In this document: positions 8,080 to 16,083 of the stretch, in pieces
How the letters are laid out: every line of letters begins with the position of its first letter
Numbering within the stretch: position 1 is the first letter of the stretch
NCBI GenBank assembly: GCA_965204465.1
Contig: OZ241995.1
Coordinates: forward strand, 310,001 to 374,000
Direction: 5' to 3'
DNA from: CBDBES01 sp965204465
Lineage (GTDB): Bacteria; Spirochaetota; Leptospiria; Turneriellales; CBDBES01
DNA length: 64,000 bases
Notes under the pieces: generated by a model
The model's input: only the letters and a program-made list of their open reading frames with translations
Database searches by the model: none
Told to the model about the DNA's origin: nothing
Position numbers and translations under genes: made by a program

Positions 8080-8727
8080 ATGCATGTTGCTCACCTGAGA
8101 AAATACGAATGGTTCGCTCACCTGAATTGTAGCGGACATGATCCTCGTGAATAAAAGTTGTGATGTGAGCTTTAAAAGAGCTTATGATCTTTATTTTGTT
8201 TTTTTCAGTAATGCTACAGAAAAAGTTTTCCATAGTTTCAAATATCTTTTTTGAATTCATAAGAAAGGATATGCGTTTTTTTATAGAGATTAGTCTTTCC
8301 AGAGAAGAAGGACTGTCTGATTCGCTCTCTGACTTTTGATTGATAAGCTCTTTGGTTTTTGTCCATGATAGCGGTTGGCTAATTTCAGCCTGCTCATAAA
8401 AATGATTTTTCATCTCTTCAGATACCGAAGGCTTGATGATTTCATAGAAAGCGGACTTGGATAAGCCTGTTATTAAGAGTCTGTCTGCCCAAAACTTAGA
8501 CATTTGCATGAATCTTTTAGCCCAGGTATCATTCAGGTTTAGTTGTTTTTACAAAGTCTCATGAATTCTCCATGGGATAGTTTCATTTTTATTTCTGTCA
8601 GCATGTCTCCGATGGATTTACCAAAATGCTCCCAGTTTTTTGAGAGAGAATAAAATTTCTCTGTTTTTGTTTTGATGGAATTGATAAGATATTCAAGATA
8701 GGCCTGATCGATTTTATCTTTAGCCAT
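8078..8727 (-). pseudogene. second DUF3102 gene, split by a frameshift
   Basis: Two frames, 8539-8727 (62 codons) and 8078-8509 (143 codons), together give one DUF3102 protein. The first ends 'IGDMLTEIKMKLSHGEFMRLC', trimmed here to its key GEF motif, and the second continues 'TWAKRFMQMSKFW'. Aligned with the intact paralogue at 328-1062, the distance from the GxF motif to the RF motif is exactly 21 residues in both if a -1 shift is made at the T-run 8546-8550 (A-run on the coding strand). Restoring one A would rebuild the frame. The heptamer is T AAA AAC, not the A AAA AAC of programmed slippage, so mutation or sequencing error is more likely than recoding. Confidence 0.65.
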
Positions 8728-9046
8728 ATCTTATTTTCGTTCTTTTGAATTGCCGATTTTTTGTGGCTCATGTTGATATAGATACTAACGCAGACAGGGA
8801 TGTCTGTCAAACAGGCAAGAAGCCTCAGATCGGGCAATAAACAGGGGAAGAAGAGATGATTAAGGCTCTACTAGTGAAGAAACACGTTTAAAAACGATCA
8901 AAAGCAGTTTAAAATAGCTGAAAAAAAATTAAATTTGGCAAAAAAAATATGATTTTTCAAATTCGGCAAGATTGCCGATTTTGAATCTTTGCTAAGATAA
9001 AGAACAGGAAGTGAAACAAAAAAAATGAAAATAAGATAAATACCGA
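8728..9046. promoter_or_regulatory. gene-free control region of the phage module
   Basis: No convincing gene is present in this 319-base stretch. It is A-rich and contains a 28-base dyad (8957-8984) plus a matching half-site TTGCCGATTTT at 8750-8760, 15-20 bases upstream of the DUF3102 start. All module genes to the left are read leftward from here, so this is the likely promoter/operator region. Exact -35 and -10 elements could not be chosen with confidence. Confidence 0.4.
8957..8984. promoter_or_regulatory. 28-base palindromic operator candidate
   Basis: The dyad TCAAATTCGGCAA-GA-TTGCCGATTTTGA pairs at 12 of 13 positions with a 2-base centre. A half-site TTGCCGATTTT recurs at 8750-8760. 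Two related sites around the putative leftward promoter are typical of phage or plasmid repressor operators. No repressor gene is visible in the window. A transcription terminator is less likely because no T-run follows the stem on either strand. Confidence 0.5.
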
Positions 9047-9482
9047 TTAAGCGGCTAGATCATAGCTGATTATAGCTCTAAAATTGGTTCGATAATCGTC
9101 CCACTCTCTCCGCATATAGAATCGTTTCATAGGGCTGGTATTTGGAATGGTAGCCCCATAATAAACATTGCCCTTTTGAACTTCTCCTGTAAACCTGCGA
9201 CCATCCTCACTATAGAGTTTGCTAGATAGTGAATACTGTTTCACTCTCTTACTACCTCTTACACGATGCGAACCATTAACCAGATACTCCTGACACTTCC
9301 TGAAAGTGGCAAAATCAATCAAGGGCTCATGCTTGCCCTCATAAACCTCGCCATTTCAGATGAACTCGCCAATGTAAAGCCTTCTTTTTAACATTCGATC
9401 AATCGCAGACTTACTGAACTTATAACCCTTCGACGTAAGTATTCCTCTCTCCTCCAGCCAGTCAACAATATTCCTGATAGAA
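9047..9482 (-). pseudogene. serine recombinase remnant (middle/C-terminal part)
   Basis: The frame reads 'SIRNIVDWLEERGILTSKG', then 'SAIDRMLKRRLYIGEFI', a TGA stop at 9356-9358, then 'NGEVYEGKHEPLIDFATF' and a C-terminal region ending at 9047. This is the order of the recombinase domain of large serine recombinases: helix, 'YxGEFxWNG', then 'GKHEPLI'. The TGA sits where the family has Trp, so it is a nonsense change. The catalytic N-terminal resolvase domain is missing; the homology stops at an IS terminus (9483-9517). The C-terminal zinc-ribbon cysteines are also absent. It was probably the integrase of the phage-like element and is now dead. Confidence 0.7.
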
Positions 9483-9517
9483 GTACAAAGTACAGCCTTT
9501 GGGCATTGGTTTCTACA
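9483..9517. mobile_element. solitary IS terminus (IS481-like, older type)
   Basis: Reading the minus strand, TGTAGAAACCAATGCC begins at 9517 and continues CAAAGGCTGTACTTTGTAC to 9483. The first 14 bases equal the left end of the intact 1212-bp IS at 9534-10745, but a segment of about 22 bases follows that this IS lacks. Related ends occur at 22934-22968 and 44945-44979. The recombinase remnant begins directly at its inner edge, so the rest of the element has been deleted or rearranged. Confidence 0.6.
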
Positions 9518-9518
9518 G

Positions 9519-9533
9519 GCGAGCTTTAAAAAA
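9519..9533. repeat. 15-bp target-site duplication, left copy
   Basis: GCGAGCTTTAAAAAA is repeated exactly at 10746-10760 on the other side of the IS. It marks an insertion that has not been rearranged since. Confidence 0.85.
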
Positions 9534-10745
9534 TGTAGAAACCAATGACATATCTTACACATTAAGAAGCTATTTTAGTCATTCTATTCCGATGGAACCT
9601 TTGATATGGCGTCAAGTTATTTAATGAAGAGTGCGGGCGGATCTTATTATACCAATTCACAAAGTTATCTACGATAGTCTGAATCTCAATAATACTCATT
9701 CCATTTTTAATTTTACCTTCAAGGGCTCTCTTCAAGGTTTGATTGAAACGCTCTACTTTACCATTCAGCTCTGGCGTTCCTGGACGGATCAATTTATGCT
9801 CAATACCTGCTTCTCTTAAATATTCTTCAAAGCCACTGATCACAGACTTTTTTTTTCTCCTGGGATTCTCTTGGGAAACATATTTAGAAGTAAACTCGAC
9901 TCCATTATCTGTTTGTATTTTTTGTGGCATCTCAAATTTTTCCACAAATTTTTTGATCCCATTGGTAGCTTCATAGTTACTATGTTCATCAGCTATGTGT
10001 ACCACCACAGTTCGTGAACAATCATCTATAACTGGATAGGCCTTCACAGAATGCCCGTTGTTATCTACTATCCCAAGGTTCACAGTATCCGTCTGAACCC
10101 TCTCTAATGGCTCCTGAAGGGCATAACGCTTTGTATGGCTGTTTTTTCGAGGTATTCTATATTGTTGGGAAATATTCTTGCGCCTGAAGATATATCCTAA
10201 TGTGGAAGCATGTATCTCAATTCCATGATCCCTTTTTAATAATAGGGTTGTCAATTTAGCACCTGCATTATAGTTATCCTTTCTGACTTGGATAGCCAGA
10301 TCAATGACGCTCTGGTCTATAGACTTTGAATTACTTTTAGGTTTTCTAGATATGTCTAAAAGTGCCTCCATATTATACTTTGTCTTTCTCAATCTTCTGA
10401 TCCAGAAATAATATGTTTGTCGGGCATGACCAAATTTGTCAGAGGTTAATTTAACATTGCCCGATTGTAAGGCTCTTATCAGGAATAATGCTCTCTTGCG
10501 TATTATATGATTTTTTATTCCTTTCAGATTTTCCTGTATAATTGAAATTTCTTGTTCATTATTTTTCATATTTCAATCCTTGATAATTTATTTCTAAAAT
10601 AGACTTAGGGATAAACTGCTTTATTCAGTCCAGAAAATTTCAGGTAGTCGTTCGGTTCGGTTCCCTCACCTTCCTCCTACCTGAAATCATGGCCCCTACC
10701 CTGGGGATCTAACAAGTAGTGTAAGATATGTCATTGGTTATTGTA
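9534..10745 (-). mobile_element. IS481-like insertion sequence, copy 1 (1212 bp)
   Basis: The left end is TGTAGAAACCAATGACATAT and the right end, read inward, is TACAATAACCAATGACATAT; they match for about 22 of 27 bases as terminal inverted repeats. A single transposase gene fills the element. A 15-bp direct repeat flanks it (9519-9533, 10746-10760). An identical-length copy lies at 21704-22915 with its own 15-bp duplication and an identical encoded transposase, so the element moved recently. The right end lies 122 bp upstream of nrdJ and could affect its transcription. Confidence 0.9.
9562..10569 (-). CDS. IS481-family DDE transposase, copy 1
   Basis: 335 residues. An N-terminal helix-turn-helix region (about 30-65, 'HARQTYYFWIRRLRKTKY') is followed by an HTH_29/rve arrangement: 'RVQTDTVNLG' (first Asp of the catalytic triad), 'IQTDNGVEF' (second Asp) and 'PGTPELNGKVERFNQTLK' (Glu). 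This D, D(35-60), E signature with the C-terminal 'NWYNKIRPHSSLNNLTPY' motif defines IS481/IS3-like integrase-fold transposases. All catalytic residues are present, so it is probably active. The sequence is identical to the product at 21732-22739. There is no overlapping orfA, which favours IS481 over IS3. Confidence 0.92.
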   Translation of the reverse strand: MKNNEQEISIIQENLKGIKNHIIRKRALFLIRALQSGNVKLTSDKFGHARQTYYFWIRRLRKTKYNMEALLDISRKPKSNSKSIDQSVIDLAIQVRKDNYNAGAKLTTLLLKRDHGIEIHASTLGYIFRRKNISQQYRIPRKNSHTKRYALQEPLERVQTDTVNLGIVDNNGHSVKAYPVIDDCSRTVVVHIADEHSNYEATNGIKKFVEKFEMPQKIQTDNGVEFTSKYVSQENPRRKKKSVISGFEEYLREAGIEHKLIRPGTPELNGKVERFNQTLKRALEGKIKNGMSIIEIQTIVDNFVNWYNKIRPHSSLNNLTPYQRFHRNRMTKIAS

Positions 10746-10760
10746 GCGAGCTTTAAAAAA
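10746..10760. repeat. 15-bp target-site duplication, right copy
   Basis: GCGAGCTTTAAAAAA, identical to 9519-9533. Confidence 0.85.
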
Positions 10761-10808
10761 ATAATTGACTTCGCATTCCACTCAACCAAAAGACCCTAAG
10801 TAAACAAT

Positions 10809-10830
10809 GAGACATAAAAGAGACATAAAA
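10809..10830 (+). repeat. tandem 11-bp repeat in the nrdJ leader
   Basis: GAGACATAAAA occurs twice head to tail, 38 bases upstream of the nrdJ start. It does not match the NrdR box that I know. A regulator site is possible but unsupported. Confidence 0.35.
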
Positions 10831-10867
10831 AAAAATCATTCAAGTATTTAAAAAGCGAGGGAAAAAA

Positions 10868-13800
10868 ATGAAGATCAAAAGGGTTTATACAAAAAAGGGA
10901 AAAAATGTTTATCAAGATATTCTTTTTGAAAAAAGGACATCCAGGATCACGAATCCAGATGGTTCTCTGGTATTTGAAGCAAAGAATGTAGAAATACCTT
11001 CTTTCTGGTCGCAGGTCGCAACTGACATTTTGGCCCAAAAATACTTTCGCAAGGCATCCGTGCCTAGATTCACGAAAGAAGTTCCTGAAAAAGGGGTCCC
11101 CGCTTGGTTACAGAGGAAAGTTCCTAATGAAGAAGCCTTGTCCAAATTACCAGAAGAAGAAAGATATACTCGTGAAACAAGCGCTAAACAGGTAGTAGAT
11201 CGTTTGGCAGGAACATGGACATATTGGGGTTATCGCTATAAGTATTTTAGTACCGAAGAAGATGCCCTGGCCTTTTTTGACGAGATGAGACATATGCTCA
11301 TAAATCAAATGGCAGCTCCTAATTCACCACAATGGTTTAATACAGGATTACATTGGGCTTATGGAACTAACGGCCCTTCACAGGGTCATTACTATTATGA
11401 TCACGAAGCGAATAAGATAGTGAAATCTAAATCAGCATACGAACATCCACAACCACATGCATGCTTTATCCAATCTGTGAGTGATGATCTGGTTAATAAA
11501 GGGGGGATCATGGATCTATGGGTGCAAGAAGCAAGGCTATTCAAATACGGATCTGGCACAGGAACAAATTTTTCTAAGATCAGGGCTGAAGATGAATCCC
11601 TTTCGGGGGGAGGCAGGAGTTCCGGTTTGATGAGCTTTTTAAAAATCGGAGATACTTCTGCCGGTTCTATCAAATCAGGTGGTACTACCAGAAGGGCAGC
11701 TAAAATGGTATGCCTGGACATAGATCATCCTGACATAGAACAATTTATAGATTGGAAAGTAAAAGAAGAAGCTAAAGTAGCATGTCTGGTGTCTGGAAGT
11801 AAACAGATCAAAATGATCATACAGGAACTATTACAGTGTTTAAGCGGTTGTGATACAAATAAAGAGATACTGGATATTAAAAAAAATCAGAAGTTCAATT
11901 TCTTGTTGCGCAAGGCTAAATTGCTTTCTATTCCACAGAGTTATATCCAAAAAGTAATCGATCTAGCTAAACAAGGATTCCAATACATGGAATTTGATGA
12001 GTTTGATGTGGACTGGGATAATAAGGCATACCAAACAATAAGTGGTCAAAACTCAAATAATTCTGTTCGCCTTAGTAACCAATTTTTGAAATTCGTTGAT
12101 GAAGACAGAAACTGGAATCTTATACAACGTACTGACAGCAAAGTGGCTAAGACTATTTCTGCCAGGAGCTTGTTTGATAAAATGTGCTATGCTGCCTGGT
12201 CTTGTGCCGATCCGGGGGTTCAATTTGATACTACCATCAATGAATGGCATACTTGCCCTAAAGATGATCGCATAAGGGCTTCTAATCCATGCAGTGAATA
12301 TATGTTTTTAGATGATACTGCATGTAATTTAGCTTCTATCAATTTGATCAAATTCCATGATGAAGAAAAAAATGAATTTGATATAAATTCTTACGAGCAT
12401 GCTATACGTTTATGGACAATTGCTCTTGAGATATCTGTTCTAATGGCTCAATTTCCATCTCAAAAGATTGCAGAGTTGTCCTATAAATTCAGAACCCTTG
12501 GTCTGGGATATGCCAATTTAGGGGCGTTGCTAATGGTTTCTGGAATACCTTATTCTTCTATGGCAGCAAATACGATCACCGGTTGTTTAACAGCTATTTT
12601 AAGTGGAATAAGTTATAAGACATCCGCAGAAATGAGCAAAGAAATGGGAAGTTTTGCAGGTTTTGAGAAAAACAGAGAGGATATGCTTAGAGTTATCCGG
12701 AACCATAGAAGAGCCGTCTATAATTCTGATGCAGAAGAATATGAAGGTTTAAGTATTACTCCCCAGGGAATTCAGGAAAAATTTGCTCCTCATGATCTTC
12801 TAAAGGCAGCACAAAAGGCATGGGATGATGCTCTTGAATGGGGAGAAAACTATGGCTACAGGAATGCGCAAGTTTCTGTAATTGCCCCCACGGGAACAAT
12901 TGGCTTGATCATGGATTGTGATACAACAGGTATTGAACCAGACTTTGCCTTGGTAAAATTCAAGAAGCTTGCTGGGGGGGGGTATTTTAAAATTGTAAAT
13001 AAGTCCATTCCCCTTGCTCTCAAAAAACTAGGTTATTCAAAGAATCAAATACAAGATATACAAACCTACATGACAGGAAGTGCTACATTTGATGATTCTC
13101 CTTTTATTAATTATAATTCTTTGCAGGAAAAGGGATTTACAAAAGAGCTGATTCATCATTTAGAAAAAATGCTTCCTACAGCATTTGACCTAAACTATGT
13201 ATTGAATCAATTCAACATTGAACATGACTTTCTAAAAGAGAATCTAAATATCCCGAAAGAATTACTGAATGATCCTTCTTTTAACCTACTAACCCATATT
13301 GGTTTTACCAAAGAACAGATACAAGAAGCCAATGAGCATATATGCGGTATCATGACAATAGAAGGTGAGCCCCATATAAAAGAAAAACATCTACCTATAT
13401 TTGACTGTGCCAGAAGATGCGGTACAAAAGGTAAAAGATACATCAAATACCAATCGCATTTGAATATTATGGCTGCAGCGCAGCCTTTTATATCTGGATC
13501 TATTTCTAAAACGATCAATATGGATGAGAATGCCTCTATTGAGGATGTAAAGAATGTCTATATGACTTCCTGGAAATTAATGCTTAAATCCAATGCGATA
13601 TACAGGGATAGTTCAAAATTATCTCAGCCTCTCTCTGCAAAAGGGGAAAGTATTTTTTCTGAAGTAGAGGAAGATACAGTATCTATCTGGGAGACTCCTT
13701 TGGTAGAAAAGGCAAAACAAATTGCAGAAATGACCACTGACAACCTGGTACAGAGAAACAGGATATTAAGAAAGAGGCTTCCAGCCAAGCGCTCTGGATA

Positions 13801-14443
13801 TACCCAAAAAGCGGTGATCGGAGGTCATAAGGTTTATCTAAGGACAGGAGAATATCCAGATGGATCCCTGGGAGAACTTTTTCTGGACATGTATAAAGAA
13901 GGAGCCGCTTTTAGGAGTCTATTGAACGGTTTTTCTATCGCCATCTCTTTGGGTCTTCAGTATGGCGTTCCTTTAGAAGAATTTGTGGATGCCTTTGTAT
14001 TCACAAAATTTGAACCAAATGGAATTGTACAAGGACATGATAGGATCAAAATGACCACCTCTGTGATTGATTATGTCTTTAGAGATCTGGCTATAGGCTA
14101 TTTAAGTAGAGATGATCTTGCTCATGTAAGCCCCGAAAAGATCATTAAAGAAGATGCACTTTCTAATTCTTTTTCACAAAATATACAAGAAAAGCCCCTT
14201 ACAGAAACAAAAATAGAAAGTCCGCAGAATGAGGAGTATACACAGCATATAGAAAACAAAGTTTCTCAACAAGAAAGAAGTTCTTTACGGACAGATCCCA
14301 GTAAGGCATTTAGTGCAGTTAAAGCACATCTACAACAGGTCTATGAAAATGAAGCATGCAGAGAATGTGGAAATATGACTCTTACCAGAAATGGTTCTTG
14401 TCTTAAATGCGATACATGTGGTTCTACAACTGGATGTTCTTGA
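10868..14443 (+). CDS. nrdJ: adenosylcobalamin-dependent (class II) ribonucleotide reductase
   Basis: 1191 residues. It reduces ribonucleotides to deoxyribonucleotides with a B12-generated radical. Visible landmarks: 'AAPNSPQWFNTG' near residue 150, the substrate-site Cys in 'PHACFIQSV' (about 200), 'KYGSGTGTNFS', the active-site 'NPCSEY' with Asn, Cys and Glu (about 475) followed by 'TACNLASINL', and 'IAPTGTIGLIMDCDT' (about 675). The C-terminus ends with a zinc-ribbon-like 'CRECG...CLKCDTCGSTTGCS', which supplies the re-reducing cysteines. The length and the TSCPD-type tail fit the large bacterial NrdJ. RBS GCGAGGGA lies 7 bases before ATG. No cobalamin riboswitch fits in the 107 bases between the IS and the start. 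Confidence 0.95.
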   Translation: MKIKRVYTKKGKNVYQDILFEKRTSRITNPDGSLVFEAKNVEIPSFWSQVATDILAQKYFRKASVPRFTKEVPEKGVPAWLQRKVPNEEALSKLPEEERYTRETSAKQVVDRLAGTWTYWGYRYKYFSTEEDALAFFDEMRHMLINQMAAPNSPQWFNTGLHWAYGTNGPSQGHYYYDHEANKIVKSKSAYEHPQPHACFIQSVSDDLVNKGGIMDLWVQEARLFKYGSGTGTNFSKIRAEDESLSGGGRSSGLMSFLKIGDTSAGSIKSGGTTRRAAKMVCLDIDHPDIEQFIDWKVKEEAKVACLVSGSKQIKMIIQELLQCLSGCDTNKEILDIKKNQKFNFLLRKAKLLSIPQSYIQKVIDLAKQGFQYMEFDEFDVDWDNKAYQTISGQNSNNSVRLSNQFLKFVDEDRNWNLIQRTDSKVAKTISARSLFDKMCYAAWSCADPGVQFDTTINEWHTCPKDDRIRASNPCSEYMFLDDTACNLASINLIKFHDEEKNEFDINSYEHAIRLWTIALEISVLMAQFPSQKIAELSYKFRTLGLGYANLGALLMVSGIPYSSMAANTITGCLTAILSGISYKTSAEMSKEMGSFAGFEKNREDMLRVIRNHRRAVYNSDAEEYEGLSITPQGIQEKFAPHDLLKAAQKAWDDALEWGENYGYRNAQVSVIAPTGTIGLIMDCDTTGIEPDFALVKFKKLAGGGYFKIVNKSIPLALKKLGYSKNQIQDIQTYMTGSATFDDSPFINYNSLQEKGFTKELIHHLEKMLPTAFDLNYVLNQFNIEHDFLKENLNIPKELLNDPSFNLLTHIGFTKEQIQEANEHICGIMTIEGEPHIKEKHLPIFDCARRCGTKGKRYIKYQSHLNIMAAAQPFISGSISKTINMDENASIEDVKNVYMTSWKLMLKSNAIYRDSSKLSQPLSAKGESIFSEVEEDTVSIWETPLVEKAKQIAEMTTDNLVQRNRILRKRLPAKRSGYTQKAVIGGHKVYLRTGEYPDGSLGELFLDMYKEGAAFRSLLNGFSIAISLGLQYGVPLEEFVDAFVFTKFEPNGIVQGHDRIKMTTSVIDYVFRDLAIGYLSRDDLAHVSPEKIIKEDALSNSFSQNIQEKPLTETKIESPQNEEYTQHIENKVSQQERSSLRTDPSKAFSAVKAHLQQVYENEACRECGNMTLTRNGSCLKCDTCGSTTGCS

Positions 14444-14449
14444 ACGTAA

Positions 14450-15508
14450 ATGCAATTCAAAAAACCAATAATATGCATTATTGGCTGTGGAAGAACAGGC
14501 CTTCTACTGACCAAGCGCCTCATACATTCATGGCATCTTTTAGTTATTGATAAAGATACCCAGATAATTAAAAATCTTAAAAAAGAATATAAAAATAAAG
14601 AGATCACTGTTGCGGAAGGGGACGCAACCAGTTATCATGTATTGAAAAAAATATTGATCAAAAATATTTATCAGGTATTAGTTTCAGTTGGAAATGATGC
14701 AGTAACAAATGAAATTGTTCATCTTTTATTGGATAGATTTAGGATCAATAACATAGTTGTTCAGGTAATGGATAATATGCTAGCCAACAACCTCAGAAAA
14801 AAAGGAATTGGAGTCGTTTATCCCCCGGAAACAGCCATTAATTTTATCATTAATCAAATGAAGTTAGGGGAAGCTACAGCAGTCTATGTTGGTAAAGGAG
14901 AGGGAGAAATACTTCAAATACAGCTTACCAATAGTTCTCCTTTAATAGAAAAACCTCTAAAGGAGTTGCCCCCCCGCCGTCGTTGGATCATTGGAGGTAT
15001 ATATAGACCCCAAAAGAGGCCTATCAATTACAAAAGTAACCTTTCTTATCTAGCCCAATTAAAAATACTAAAAAATGATAAATTGATCATCCCTTCAGGG
15101 AATACTAAGCCAAAGGCAGGGGATAAACTTTTATTGATCGGCGACCCGCATATATTAAGATCTACCGCACAATATTTAAAAGCCGGATTCCCTGTTTTCC
15201 CTACCAGGCATGGAAATGTAGTTGTTTCTTTATTGTTAGTAAATGAAAAGGATATACTATCTGATATAGAATATAAATGGCTTTTAGAGGAAATGGAACC
15301 TTCTGAAATGGTCTTTCTTTATAGAAATAAGAGTATAAGAAAATTAATTGAAGAAATAAAATTTTCCTCTAAATGGGAAAAGGCAAATAAAGATCAGAAG
15401 ACATTATTCCATGCAAACTTCAAAAGGATTTTTTCTTTATTGAACAAGATAGTTATGCAAAAAAGAATTGGCTTAGTAATCTATAAACAACCAAGAATAT
15501 ATTCTTAA
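14450..15508 (+). CDS. TrkA/RCK-type NAD-binding potassium channel regulator
   Basis: 352 residues. The N-terminal Rossmann domain has 'ICIIGCGRTGLLLTKRL' with the GxGxxG pattern, then 'VIDKD' and 'VAEGDAT', as in TrkA-N/RCK domains. A second region (about 150-235) with 'GEGEILQIQL' and 'AGDKLLLIGDP' is the TrkA-C (RCK-C) ligand-binding fold. The C-terminal 120 residues are unlike the usual two-domain TrkA and hold no clear motif. Such proteins gate K+ uptake systems at the inner membrane by sensing NAD(H). No TrkH/KtrB partner is in the window. It starts 7 bp after nrdJ, so co-transcription is likely although the functions are unrelated. Confidence 0.8.
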   Translation: MQFKKPIICIIGCGRTGLLLTKRLIHSWHLLVIDKDTQIIKNLKKEYKNKEITVAEGDATSYHVLKKILIKNIYQVLVSVGNDAVTNEIVHLLLDRFRINNIVVQVMDNMLANNLRKKGIGVVYPPETAINFIINQMKLGEATAVYVGKGEGEILQIQLTNSSPLIEKPLKELPPRRRWIIGGIYRPQKRPINYKSNLSYLAQLKILKNDKLIIPSGNTKPKAGDKLLLIGDPHILRSTAQYLKAGFPVFPTRHGNVVVSLLLVNEKDILSDIEYKWLLEEMEPSEMVFLYRNKSIRKLIEEIKFSSKWEKANKDQKTLFHANFKRIFSLLNKIVMQKRIGLVIYKQPRIYS

Positions 15509-15528
15509 AAGCCTTTCACAATATATTT

Positions 15529-15984
15529 TTGATTCCTTTACTTTTAAAAAGGCTAAGAAGATATGATACGCCTTTATGGATCATCAAAAAACATAAAAAA
15601 ATCACTGGAATTACATTATTTGTTTCGGATGATGAAGGCACTCTTAGGGCGGCTGAATTAACAGTAGACGTAGCCTTAAAGTTAAACCTAAGCATGAAAG
15701 CCATTAGGGTCAATCCACCGCTACTCATTGCAGGAAAAAACCAAATAAAAAAGTCAATGGAGATCATGCAATCCGTACGTGAATTATGCGCTCTTTATGG
15801 TGTAAATATACAGGAAGTAGTAAAGGAAGGAAATCCAGTGAAAGAGGTCATTTCTTATGTGAAAAGTGATGAATTATTGGTCACTTCTTTTTCCAAAGAA
15901 AGCAATTCTGGTTTTTTAATACCCAATAGTGCCAAGATCATAAGAAAGAAGTTTTCTGGCAGCATGCTAATATTGGCTACTTAA
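15529..15984 (+). CDS. universal stress protein-like
   Basis: 151 residues with the alpha/beta pattern of the UspA fold: 'ITLFVSDDEGTLRAAELTVDVAL' in its early part (strand, then helix), a middle region 'ELCALYGVNIQEVVKEGNPVKEVISYV' that ends in the strand-helix preceding the nucleotide loop, and 'ELLVTSFSKES' followed by 'KFSGSMLILAT'. The typical GxxGxxxG ATP loop is poorly conserved. Only a TTG start (15529) fits. It lies 20 bp downstream of the RCK gene; Usp domains are often linked to K+ or Na+ transporters. The last two sequence pieces above are trimmed where they exceed a motif. Function is inferred. Confidence 0.6.
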   Translation: MIPLLLKRLRRYDTPLWIIKKHKKITGITLFVSDDEGTLRAAELTVDVALKLNLSMKAIRVNPPLLIAGKNQIKKSMEIMQSVRELCALYGVNIQEVVKEGNPVKEVISYVKSDELLVTSFSKESNSGFLIPNSAKIIRKKFSGSMLILAT

Positions 15985-16083
15985 AAATTTCTAATATATC
16001 TCACTGAAATTACATCAAGCAGGCAAGATCAAAAGAGGGCATTACTATATTTTAAAGCAGGCAAAGAAGTGTAAATTGCCTTA

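Noticed and set aside
8545..8556. Programmed -1 frameshift signal in the DUF3102 gene
   Set aside because: The heptamer T AAA AAC lacks the repeated first base for efficient slippage and no downstream pseudoknot was recognised.
8598..8837. 79-codon frame overlapping the broken DUF3102 gene
   Set aside because: The overlapping frame has clear DUF3102 homology; this one has none.
9356..9358. TGA read as tryptophan (variant genetic code)
   Set aside because: It occurs in an already truncated recombinase, and a single case cannot outweigh normal TGA stops elsewhere in the window.
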